Source of the DNA: Caldilineaceae bacterium
GTDB taxonomy: Bacteria > Chloroflexota > Anaerolineae > Caldilineales > Caldilineaceae
NCBI GenBank assembly: GCA_020634755.1
Contig: JACKBC010000002.1
Location: 62,001 to 126,000, forward strand
Direction of reading: 5' to 3'
Length of the DNA stretch: 64,000 nucleotides
Shown in pieces: positions 37,849 to 45,422 of the stretch. Both the position numbers and the translations under genes were made by a program. How positions within the stretch are numbered: the stretch's first letter is position 1; the number at the start of each line of letters is the position of its first letter. The notes below the pieces were generated by a model. The model saw only the letters and a program-made list of their open reading frames with translations, had not been told where the DNA came from and ran no database searches.

Positions 37849-39351
37849 ATGTCGTTCTCTGAGCAGAAAACCCACATTTTCATTGTAGAAAACGACGTCG
37901 AGCAGATACAACGCATTCAGCAAGCCTTTCAACTTCATAGCGATCGCATTGAACTCATGATTGCGATCAACTTGGCCGAAGCCCGCGCCTTATTGGCGGC
38001 CGTGGTGCCGGACCTTATGGTGGTCGACTGGTTTCTACCCGATGGTGAGGGGGCTGAACTCTTACCGCTCGTACATAAAAGCTTGCTGCAAGCGATTCCA
38101 GCCCTTGCCGGTCAATTTCGGCGCAAACCCATCTATCCCGTTATCTTCTTGGGCCAGGCTGGCAGCGAACATTTGGCGCTGGCATCCGTGCGCGCCGGCG
38201 CCTTGGACTATATCATTAAGACGGCTGAAAATCTGCAGAAGCTGCCCCAAATTGCCGAACGAGCGCTCCAAGAATGGGACGATCTGGTGCTGCGCGAACA
38301 GGCGGAAGAAGCCACGCGCACCGAGCTGGCGCGGGCCGAGCTTTTTTACAGTACGGCTCATGCATTGGTTTCGCTAGATAGCCCAACGAAAAAACTGCAA
38401 ACGATTGTGGACAACATTGCTGAAGCGTTGCCCGCCAGTTTAGTATCGTTGAACGTGCTGGATTTGACCAAGCGACAAATTATGGAGACGGTCAGCGGCG
38501 GGCTGAACGCTGAGCCGTTTACGCTGCCCACGTTTGATGATTTGTGGGATGGTCTGGTGGGCTGGTCACTCCGCAAACTGGAGCCGGTTGTCTCGCCCAA
38601 GAATGCCAATGACGTACGTGAACGCTCAGAGGCGCGCCAAAAGCGGCTCGATAGGCAGATTGGCTCACTCATGGTCACGCCGCTGGTTTATCGAGGACGC
38701 ACGCTGGGGGTGATGTGCGCGTACAATCGACTGGATGAGCGCAACTTTACGCGCACCAACCTGAGTCTGCTGGTTGCACTGGCTCACCAGGCGGCCATTG
38801 TGGTTGAAGAAGCGCGCATGTTACAAGAAAAGAACGCCTTGGTTCAGCAGATTCAGGAGCAGATAAGCCGGACTGAACGCATTATGGACGCCATTCCCGA
38901 AGGCGTTATTCTGCTGAACCACCAGCGGCGCGTCATCCAAGTCAACGCCATGGGGCGTGAGTATCTAAAATATTTGGGCAACACAAATGTGGGCGAAGTT
39001 CTCTATAGCCTCAACGCCATCCCCATTTACACGTTGCTACGGCGCCCCAACCGCACCGCACACAACAAAGTCAATATTTCAATTGACCGCCATCGTCACC
39101 TGGAAATCTGCGCCTGCCCGGTCTATCATGTAGATTCGCATGAAGAGACCACGGAAGAAGCAACCGTTTCGCTTGCCACAACTCGCGCCGAATGGCCGGA
39201 ACCCGAAGAATGGCTTGTGCTCATCCGCGACATCAGTGAATATGTGGCCACACAGCAAGAGGAATCAACGGTTGCCGCGCCTTCCCTGGCCGCCTACGCC
39301 ACGCAGGTAGCTTCCAGCATTGCTCGTTCCTGGCGCAACGATCCAGGTTGA
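37849..39351 (+). CDS. Receiver-GAF-PAS signalling protein without output domain
   Basis: A 500-residue protein. Residues 1-125 are a CheY-like receiver (IFIVEND, then DLMVVDWFLPDGEG with the phosphorylatable Asp). Residues about 165-330 are a GAF-like domain (STAHALVSLDSPTKKLQTI; LVALAHQAAIVVEEARML). Residues about 340-440 are a PAS domain (IMDAIPEGVILLNHQRRVIQ). No kinase, cyclase or DNA-binding domain follows. It may pass its signal to a separate partner, or have lost its kinase part. An R1a repeat starts 26 bp after the stop. Confidence 0.82.
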   Translation: MSFSEQKTHIFIVENDVEQIQRIQQAFQLHSDRIELMIAINLAEARALLAAVVPDLMVVDWFLPDGEGAELLPLVHKSLLQAIPALAGQFRRKPIYPVIFLGQAGSEHLALASVRAGALDYIIKTAENLQKLPQIAERALQEWDDLVLREQAEEATRTELARAELFYSTAHALVSLDSPTKKLQTIVDNIAEALPASLVSLNVLDLTKRQIMETVSGGLNAEPFTLPTFDDLWDGLVGWSLRKLEPVVSPKNANDVRERSEARQKRLDRQIGSLMVTPLVYRGRTLGVMCAYNRLDERNFTRTNLSLLVALAHQAAIVVEEARMLQEKNALVQQIQEQISRTERIMDAIPEGVILLNHQRRVIQVNAMGREYLKYLGNTNVGEVLYSLNAIPIYTLLRRPNRTAHNKVNISIDRHRHLEICACPVYHVDSHEETTEEATVSLATTRAEWPEPEEWLVLIRDISEYVATQQEESTVAAPSLAAYATQVASSIARSWRNDPG

Positions 39352-39667
39352 TACAAATATTACTTCCTATTTATAACTCACGGTACGCAGCGGCAGCCAG
39401 TCTGCCAGAGAGAAACAGGAACGTCGGCGATCCAACTTTCCGCCAGGCTTGCGTAACATAAGTTATAAGACTTACACAATGGCGGTTGTGCCGCGCCCAG
39501 AGCCATCATCGAACGAAAGGATGTACGCAAGCCTCGTTTTACATTAGGCGCTTACTTGTCAACATCGACAACTTTTTGTCGATAGCACAATAATCTTTCG
39601 TCGATGTTGCTAGAGGCTTTATTTGCGCCGCCGACCTGAGCCGCCAGCGAAGATTGTGTGTTGTTTG
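39352..39667. other. Gap left of the IS110 element
   Basis: It holds an R1a copy (39377-39461), a partial R1 fragment (39469-39537) and then the sequence interpreted as the IS110 right end (39543-39667), which is homologous to part of the repeat at 58.7 kb. Confidence 0.6.
39377..39461 (-). repeat. R1a palindromic repeat
   Basis: CTCACGGTACGCAGCGGCAG to AGGCTTGCGTAACATAA, the reverse orientation of the copies at 17, 21 and 27 kb. The flanks share TTATAA. Confidence 0.88.
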
Positions 39668-40648
39668 TCAACCCCCAACTGGTATGATGTGGAGGTGATT
39701 GGCATCGAAAGGTTTACGAGTTTTGAGGACACCGAAAGCTAGATGTAGTAATTTGCGCATAACGGCGCCAATAATGGTCATTTTGGACTTGCCCCGTTCA
39801 GAGAGCCGGTCGACGAGCGCTCGAATGATCGGATTGGAGCGATGGGCGGCCAGTGAGGGCATATAAAAAGCGGTGCGCAGATGGCGATTACCCACGTTGG
39901 AAAGGCGAGCTTTCTTGTGAACCGAAGTGCCCGAACTATGTTCTCTAGGAATGAGACCGGCATAGGCCGCCACTTGTGCGGCCTGCTGGAAACGCGAGAC
40001 ATCAACCTCAGCCAGAAAGCGCACCGCCGTAGTGATACCAATGGCGGGAATGGAGGTCAAGAGCGCAACATCTTCTCTGAGGACAGGGTCATCGTCAATG
40101 AGTTGCTCGATTTCCTGCTCAAGCTTGGCGATTTCCTGCTCAATAAAGCGAATATGGCGCTCGAGTGAACGGCGTGTCGTAACCGATGAGAGGCCTGATT
40201 TGAGCTTGTTACGCTTGCGCTGCCGGTCATTTTTGAGCGTGCTAATCTCCCGACTGAGTTCCTGCAATTCACACTGGGCAACGGAGGGCGGTGTCCAGTG
40301 CTCGGGCTGTTGGGTATAGCAGAAATCGGCGATCAAGCGTGCATCAAGGCGGTCGTTCTTGTTGCGGCGCAACTTGCTTTGACCATACGCATGAATCCGC
40401 GCAGGGTTGACCATGCTCACATCATAGCCCTGGGCATGGAGATAGCGGGCCACTTCGTCTCCGTAGCGCCCCGTGGCTTCCAGGCACACATGCAGCTCTT
40501 GTACATGGTGCCACTTGAGCCATTTCTGTAACGCCTTGTGCCCCTTGCCATCATTCGCAAACTCGGCTTGGGCGAACTGTTTATTGTCGGTGCTTAGGGC
40601 TACATCTAGGGTCGCTTTGGAGATATCTATGCCCAGTATCTGTTTCAT
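39668..40648 (-). CDS. IS110-family DEDD transposase
   Basis: A 326-residue recombinase from MKQILGIDISKATLDVAL; the in-frame ATG at 40687 is less likely. The N-terminal RuvC-like DEDD domain has GIDISK, LEATGRYGDEVARYL and KNDRLDARLIADF. The C-terminal Tnp20 domain has LTSIPAIGITTAVRFLAEV, YAGLIPREHSSGTS and HKKARLSNVGNRHLRTAFY, including the serine region thought to be catalytic in IS110/IS621. A central coiled coil (residues about 140-195) is charged. The gene looks full length and intact. Confidence 0.95.
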   Translation of the reverse strand: MKQILGIDISKATLDVALSTDNKQFAQAEFANDGKGHKALQKWLKWHHVQELHVCLEATGRYGDEVARYLHAQGYDVSMVNPARIHAYGQSKLRRNKNDRLDARLIADFCYTQQPEHWTPPSVAQCELQELSREISTLKNDRQRKRNKLKSGLSSVTTRRSLERHIRFIEQEIAKLEQEIEQLIDDDPVLREDVALLTSIPAIGITTAVRFLAEVDVSRFQQAAQVAAYAGLIPREHSSGTSVHKKARLSNVGNRHLRTAFYMPSLAAHRSNPIIRALVDRLSERGKSKMTIIGAVMRKLLHLAFGVLKTRKPFDANHLHIIPVGG

Positions 40649-40905
40649 GTTCGGTTCCTTTGTGATTCGGCTGCCGTCTGTTGCCATCTATCCTGGTATT
40701 TTGGCTCATCTCTGCGGAGGCCCATGATTGTGTCCTGACTCGGACAGACGGCGAGGGGCGGGAGTTACTCTTCGCTTCGAGTTCTGCACTACTGGCGCAA
40801 ACGAACTTCACCGCTCCTTGCCTGTTTGATAAATCGGTTTCCCCGATATTATCTCATACTTTTCATCATACCAGGCGCAACTATGTAGGCGCTACCTCGT
40901 TGAAA
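40649..40905 (-). ncRNA. Candidate IS110 bridge RNA in the left end
   Basis: The non-coding stretch before the transposase is long and structured. A perfect 9-bp stem GCCGTCTGT (40674-40682) with ACAGACGGC (40744-40752) encloses a 61-base loop. A second hairpin lies near 40,840 (ATCGG/CCGAT). Read on the minus strand, the stretch TATGATG...GATAAT around 40,870 resembles a -10 region and is almost unchanged in the copy at 58.7 kb. IS110 elements are known to encode bridge RNAs in this place. The assignment here is inferred. Confidence 0.5.
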
Positions 40906-40930
40906 ACATGTTTTTTGTGCAAGGATTTTG
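40769..40930. repeat. R4 left-end-like repeat (copy of 58,670-58,830)
   Basis: CTTCGCTTCGAGTTCTGCAC, then about 150 bp, closely follow the sequence at 58,670. Conserved blocks include CACTACTGGCGCAAACGA, CCGATATTATC and CATCATACCAGGC. Confidence 0.85.
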
Positions 40931-40938
40931 ACTAAGAA

Positions 40939-41024
40939 GTTTCACGAAGAAACACAATGGGCGAAGCCTTTCTTCGTGAAACTTCGCGTGCTCTTCGTGT
41001 CTCTTCGTGGTTCCTTTTTGGTTC
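40939..41024. repeat. CACGAAGA-type palindromic repeat
   Basis: Begins AGTTTCACGAAGAAACACAA and ends GTGTCTCTTCGTGGTTCC, with TTCGTGAAACTTCGCGTG between. It forms an imperfect hairpin of a type common between genes in some Chloroflexota genomes. Confidence 0.7.
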
Positions 41025-41089
41025 TGGCTTGTCCAGGTTAGGCATTATCGGTAAAACGGTCATTAAAAAATGGCACCCAATCGCAATGC

Positions 41090-41155
41090 CGATAAGCTCT
41101 ATTGTGGCGAATGCAAACGGGATCACGCTTGGCAATCCTCAGGCGCTGGGTAAGG
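41090..41155 (-). repeat. R1c repeat overlapping the 3-prime end of the DUF309 gene
   Basis: Reading minus, TTACCCAGCGCCTGAGGATT and CCAAGCGTGATCCCGTTTGC parallel the R1c copy at 24,798. The stop codon and last codons of the DUF309 gene lie inside it. Confidence 0.8.
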
Positions 41156-42004
41156 CGCATCAAAAATAATTTGTGGAAAGCGGGCTTGATCAAATTCAGC
41201 CACCTTTGCCGCCCCCAGCTGCATCAGCTCAACATGCATTTCCTCAGCAACCTGCCGAAATGCGGCCAGCTCAATGCCCTGGCACACAGGAGGTAGACCG
41301 CGCAACTTGGGCAGACCGCGGCGCATCATCTTTATCGCCCCTGCCCAATTGTGCCGCTCGATCTGTAGAAACGCCACACCGATCTGCAAAATGCCTTGAT
41401 AAAGGCGCCGAATTGGCCGCACCTCCGCCATCCACGCCGCTTCCAATAGCTCGTGCTGCTCAAAATAATCGCCGCGGTTAAACTCCTCTACACCAAGGCG
41501 CGCCAACTGGGGCAGCGGTTCATTCCACCCTGCTGGATAGACAATCGGCGGGTTCACGCATTGGGCGATCAGCGTGGCGATCCCCGCCACAAATTGCTCC
41601 TCGGCCCATACCTGATCTGCACCGGCCGCTTGGGCGAATTGTACGGCTGCTTCTGCCGGCAAATTGCCAAAGATATAGATGGGAATGGCCGCGGAGTGCG
41701 GTCGCAGCTTACAACGACGAATGGCAGTGAGCCCATCCTCGGCAATGGGAAATCCCATCAAAATCAAAACGGGGAAATATGTATCCACCGCCACAGATAA
41801 TTCTGCGGCGCTTTGCACAGTGACCACGCGCGCGCCCGTTTTGTGAACAGCTTGGTCGAATGCGCGGCTGACGCGCGCATTCATCAAACAGAGCCGGGCG
41901 GGCGCTATCAATGGTTGCCCCGCTGGCCTGGCGGCGGATTCAACACCCGCCATCACCACAATCACCGGATTGGGAATCGCCTGAATCTGCAACATCTTCG
42001 ACAT
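41123..42004 (-). CDS. Receiver-like domain fused to DUF309
   Basis: A 293-residue protein. Residues about 40-160 look like a degenerate receiver (VLILMGFPIAEDGLTAIRRC; IPIYIFGNLPAEAAVQFAQA) in which the usual phospho-aspartate position is not an Asp. Residues about 170-270 are DUF309: FNRGDYFEQHELLEAAW gives the H-x3-E-x2-W motif, followed by LYQGILQIGVAFLQI and GAIKMMRRGLPKL. The function of DUF309 is unknown. The last residues YPAPEDCQA are encoded by an R1c repeat. It is divergent from xseB with a 102-bp gap. Confidence 0.82.
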   Translation of the reverse strand: MSKMLQIQAIPNPVIVVMAGVESAARPAGQPLIAPARLCLMNARVSRAFDQAVHKTGARVVTVQSAAELSVAVDTYFPVLILMGFPIAEDGLTAIRRCKLRPHSAAIPIYIFGNLPAEAAVQFAQAAGADQVWAEEQFVAGIATLIAQCVNPPIVYPAGWNEPLPQLARLGVEEFNRGDYFEQHELLEAAWMAEVRPIRRLYQGILQIGVAFLQIERHNWAGAIKMMRRGLPKLRGLPPVCQGIELAAFRQVAEEMHVELMQLGAAKVAEFDQARFPQIIFDAPYPAPEDCQA

Positions 42005-42106
42005 GAACGTTTATCCGATTCACTGCATAATCTGGTATACTCTTGGCACAACAATAACGGTGAACTACAGCCCTTTTACTGTAACCTACACATTAACGAG
42101 TACATT

Positions 42107-42349
42107 ATGTCAACCATAGAGCCTAGTGCAGCCGATTTGGCTGAGGACGAAATCAGCTACGAACAAGCGTTTGGTGAGCTTGAACAAATTCTGTACACGC
42201 TAGAGGAGGGCGAACTTTCGCTGGAAGAATCGCTAAATCTCTACGAAAAGGGTGTGCAGCTGGCTACAATTTGCGGCCAAAAGCTTGACGAAGCCGAAGT
42301 GCGCGTGCGGCGTTGGCTGCCCGATGGTTCCACGGCCGAACTGGACTAA
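42107..42349 (+). CDS. xseB: Exodeoxyribonuclease VII small subunit
   Basis: Small subunit of the single-strand exonuclease, 80 residues from MSTIEPSAADLAEDE. The family pattern is SYEQAFGELEQILYTLEEGE and LSLEESLNLYEKGVQL, then CGQKLDEAEVRV. A longer open frame reaches 41813 but overlaps the divergent DUF309 gene and is rejected. No xseA is next to it. An R2 repeat starts 3 bp after the stop. Confidence 0.93.
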   Translation: MSTIEPSAADLAEDEISYEQAFGELEQILYTLEEGELSLEESLNLYEKGVQLATICGQKLDEAEVRVRRWLPDGSTAELD

Positions 42350-42352
42350 ATT

Positions 42353-42443
42353 ATACCATTGGGCTCTGTAAATGCGATGCTCTATGACGCGTTTCTCAGC
42401 ATAGATTGGTCCATTATGCATAGCTTTTTCAACCGCAGTTGGT
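42353..42443 (+). repeat. R2 palindromic repeat after xseB
   Basis: From ATACCATTGGGCTCTGTAAA to TTTTTCAACCGCAGTTGGT, matching the reverse complement of the copy at 24,562, including the middle TTTCTCAGCATAGA. It starts just after the xseB stop. Confidence 0.85.
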
Positions 42444-42491
42444 TTTACATTTTGCAATCACCCACACAAGCGTTGTAAAGAGTAAACTGGT

Positions 42492-42938
42492 ATGTTATTT
42501 TCAAACGTGACACTTTGGCTACCGCTGAGCGTAACCGTCGGGGTGCAGGTTTTCAAATTTCTCTGGGAATTAATTTATCAGCGTCAATTAGATTTCCAGA
42601 CGCTGTTTCGCACGGGCGGCATGCCCAGCAGCCATTCGGCTATGGTCACTAGCCTGGCGACGGCCGTTGCCCACCGTGAAGGTGTAAACAGCAGCCTCTT
42701 TGCCATAAGCATTGTGTTGGCTGCAATTGTCATGTATGATGCCCAAGGAGTGCGCCAACAGAGCGGTAAACAGGCGCGCGTTCTCAACCGCATTGTGCGC
42801 GAACTGTTTAGCGGCCATTCCGTCAGCGAAGAAGAGCTGAAAGAGTTACTTGGTCACACTTCCTTTGAAGTTTTTGTAGGCGGACTTGTGGGCATTGCCT
42901 ATTCGCTACTATGGCTTTTGTGGATTTTGCCCGCTTAA
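42492..42938 (+). CDS. Divergent PAP2 family (DUF212) membrane protein
   Basis: A 148-residue membrane protein with hydrophobic segments at the N-terminus, middle and C-terminus. The family motif TGGMPSSHSAMVTSLATAVA is near residue 43, and VMYDAQGVRQQSGKQARVLN follows. The SSH of PAP2 phosphatases is present, but the rest of the active site is not obvious. The 3-prime end overlaps the next gene by 28 bp. Confidence 0.88.
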   Translation: MLFSNVTLWLPLSVTVGVQVFKFLWELIYQRQLDFQTLFRTGGMPSSHSAMVTSLATAVAHREGVNSSLFAISIVLAAIVMYDAQGVRQQSGKQARVLNRIVRELFSGHSVSEEELKELLGHTSFEVFVGGLVGIAYSLLWLLWILPA

Positions 42939-45064
42939 GGGCCCCAATTCAGACAGGCTTTGACTCCTTGGCAGTAGATACAGCAACCCCTGGCAGTCTC
43001 CCAAACCAACCAATTGAAGCGACCCGCGCGTCGAATTTTTTCTCTATTCCGCCCAGAGCCCTACAGGGCGTTTGGGGGCTTTTACTATTGGGGCAATTGG
43101 TTTTCTACCTCTTCTACCGCATAGTCAATCTAGATGAGGGCTGGTATTTGTGGGCCAGCAAACTGGTCTATGAAGGTCGCTTTTTGTACCGTGATTTTGC
43201 CTATACTCAAACGCCGCTATTGCCCTTTGTCTATGGCATTTTTCAGCGCTTACTAGGCCAGGGCCTTTATCAAGGTCGCCTCATCACCATTGTTTTTAGC
43301 ATGCTGGCGCTGCTATTGTACGCGCGCATTGCCCAACGCCACATCCAAACAATATACCCGACTGCCAATGGGCATTGGGTACCGATTTTTTGCCTGGCGC
43401 TCTTTGCCAGCAGCTTCTATATGACGGCGTTTCTGGCCTACACAGCCACATATGGATTAGCCAGTTTTCTGCTCAGCCTAGCGCTTCTCTGCGCCCTAAA
43501 TTCGGCGCCATCCACCGCCGCTTTACACTTATCGCCATCGCGGCCGCAGCGACACGAATTTGTAAGCGCGGCGCTGGCCACAGCATTCCTCTGCATGGCC
43601 ATTGCCACGCGGCTATCTGTATTGGGCGCGGCGCCGGCGCTGGCCTTTTACCTGATTATGCGCAGCCAGAACCGTTTGCGCATGGTGGGCGTGATTGCGG
43701 CAAGTGCGCTGGTCGCCACCCTTCTGTTGATTGGCCCGTTTCTCTGGTTTAGCGCCGCCCAGATGATCTACGACATTTTTGGTTTCCACACGGATCGCAT
43801 TCTGAGTGTACAGCGCCAGTTTACCAAAATGGCCGGTGTTTTGCAGCGCACGGCCAGCACCTATGCCGCGCCGCTGCTGCTTATATTGCTGGGGTTTCTA
43901 AATCTGCTGCGCAATGCAATTCGCCAGCGACAATGGCCGCCTTTGGTGCGCCGCTACCTTTTTGAAACCACGCTGGTCGGCATGACGCTGGGGATGTTGC
44001 TGCTCCACTTACTGCCTCGCACAACGGATGATTATTATAACACGCTTTTGGGACCTATTTGGGCTGTTTTGGGGACGGTGCTGTGGGCGCGCTTTGGGCA
44101 CAATTTAGCCGCCTCAGCACAGCGCACAGCCTTGGTCATCCTGCTGGCCGTGCTGACTATCCTGCTCAATGGCGTAATGCACGCCCGCACGACCCTTCGC
44201 GCCGATTTGGTACAGTTTCCGCCCCAGGATCAGATTGAGATCGTAAAATCGGCCGCTCAGTTTCTACGCGCAGCCGGTTTGGAAAACAAGACGCTGCTCA
44301 CGCTTAACACGCATCTGGCGCTGGAAGCCCATATGAACGTTCCCACCGGCTACGAGATGTCCATCTTCTCCTATCGCCCCACGTGGAGCAATGAGCAGGC
44401 CGAACGCTATAAAGCGATCAACAACGAGCTGTTCATCCGCGATCTGACGACCGGCGCCGACGCAATGGCCGTTACGGATTTTGATTTGGAGCGCTTCTAT
44501 GGCGAACGGCAGCGCATCTTTGAAACCATGTGGCAGCACTATCGCTTTGCCAAAATTGTGCCGGGCTTTGATCCCATGCGCCGCAACCTCTATATCTACT
44601 TGGCCCCGCGCTTTACGGCGCCAACGCCTCAATTCCCCCTAGCGGTTGAACTGGCCAATGGCGTTACGCTGTTGGGCTACGATGTAGACAAGCCGGCTTA
44701 TTTACCGGGGGAAACGCTCTATTTGGGCATCTACTGGCAGGCGCCAGAATCGACGCTCAAGCCCTATACGGTTTTTGTCCATATTGTCGACAGCCAAGGT
44801 CGATTGGCCGCCAACTGGGACAATCCACCGTGCAGCACCACCTGCCCCACCGATACCTGGCTTCCCCACGAAGTTCTGCGCGATCCATACCGCATCCCTC
44901 TGCCAGCCGACTGGGAACCAGGCCTTTATACCCTCATGACCGGCATGTATGACTCGGCCACCGGCGCAGATGTGGCCTTGCCATCCACCGCGCCCCAAAG
45001 TGAAGGTCAGCGTCTGATCCTCGGCCAAATCCACGTTTTGCCCGGCAGCAGCGTTGAACACTAG
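42911..45064 (+). CDS. Membrane glycosyltransferase, GT39/GT83-like
   Basis: A 717-residue membrane protein. The first loop motif NLDEGWYLWASKLVYEGRFL and YTQTPLLPF are typical of ArnT/PMT-like glycosyltransferases that use polyprenyl-linked sugars. About ten hydrophobic segments follow to residue about 430. The extracytoplasmic C-terminal part contains a beta domain (GVTLLGYDVDKPAYLPGETL, YLGIYWQAPESTLKPYTVFV) also known from Chloroflexota relatives. The start is uncertain: the ATG at 42911 lies in the previous gene without a clear ribosome site. Substrate unknown. Confidence 0.82.
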   Translation: MAFVDFARLRAPIQTGFDSLAVDTATPGSLPNQPIEATRASNFFSIPPRALQGVWGLLLLGQLVFYLFYRIVNLDEGWYLWASKLVYEGRFLYRDFAYTQTPLLPFVYGIFQRLLGQGLYQGRLITIVFSMLALLLYARIAQRHIQTIYPTANGHWVPIFCLALFASSFYMTAFLAYTATYGLASFLLSLALLCALNSAPSTAALHLSPSRPQRHEFVSAALATAFLCMAIATRLSVLGAAPALAFYLIMRSQNRLRMVGVIAASALVATLLLIGPFLWFSAAQMIYDIFGFHTDRILSVQRQFTKMAGVLQRTASTYAAPLLLILLGFLNLLRNAIRQRQWPPLVRRYLFETTLVGMTLGMLLLHLLPRTTDDYYNTLLGPIWAVLGTVLWARFGHNLAASAQRTALVILLAVLTILLNGVMHARTTLRADLVQFPPQDQIEIVKSAAQFLRAAGLENKTLLTLNTHLALEAHMNVPTGYEMSIFSYRPTWSNEQAERYKAINNELFIRDLTTGADAMAVTDFDLERFYGERQRIFETMWQHYRFAKIVPGFDPMRRNLYIYLAPRFTAPTPQFPLAVELANGVTLLGYDVDKPAYLPGETLYLGIYWQAPESTLKPYTVFVHIVDSQGRLAANWDNPPCSTTCPTDTWLPHEVLRDPYRIPLPADWEPGLYTLMTGMYDSATGADVALPSTAPQSEGQRLILGQIHVLPGSSVEH

Positions 45065-45422
45065 TTGGACGATAGTAAAACATTCCACATCATACTAAGT
45101 GGAAAGTGATTGGAATAGAGCATTAAACCAACACCTACCTCGTAAAGCTGCTGCACATCTCCCCGTGATACCCTATAGCCACCTTATCAACACAAAAAGT
45201 CGATACAACAAGTCAGCACAACAAGTCAACACAACAAGTCAACGCAAAGCCGCATCATCCCAAACCACCAAGAAGGCCGCAACAAACCGAACAGGCTGTA
45301 TCAGCACCACGCAACAACAAACAATAGCAGTGCATTCAAACAACGAGGCCAACGCTAATATCGCCCGCATAAGTGCGGTGTGCTGTGTATGAAAAGCGAT
45401 ATCTTGAGGAGCTAGTAATTGT
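45065..45422. other. Gap upstream of the CAP protein gene
   Basis: No gene is seen. It includes a run of three 13-bp tandem units (45205-45243) and generally CA-rich sequence. Confidence 0.6.
45205..45243. repeat. 13-bp tandem repeat, 3 units
   Basis: Units of ACAACAAGTCAAC, the first with one change, plus a degenerate unit to the left (CACAAAAAGTCGAT). Confidence 0.85.

Larger units (their letters stand above)
39543..40930 (-). mobile_element. IS110-family insertion sequence (boundaries inferred)
   Basis: One transposase gene is flanked by a right end of about 120 bp (39543-39667) and an unusually long left end of about 280 bp (40649-40930), the IS110-group layout. TAGGCGCT occurs near both outer edges (39544 and 40899), so the exact ends lie around there. 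No long terminal inverted repeats are seen, as expected for this family. Only one copy of the transposase is in the window. Confidence 0.7.

Noticed and set aside
39543..40930. Simple insertion of the IS110 into one R4 repeat
   Set aside because: The flanks are in the order right part, IS, left part, the opposite of what an insertion into a single R4 copy would give.
41813..42106. Longer xseB reading frame
   Set aside because: It overlaps the divergent DUF309 gene, and the added residues do not resemble the family.
42107..42349. Complete exonuclease VII operon
   Set aside because: Only the small subunit is present; no xseA lies on either side.
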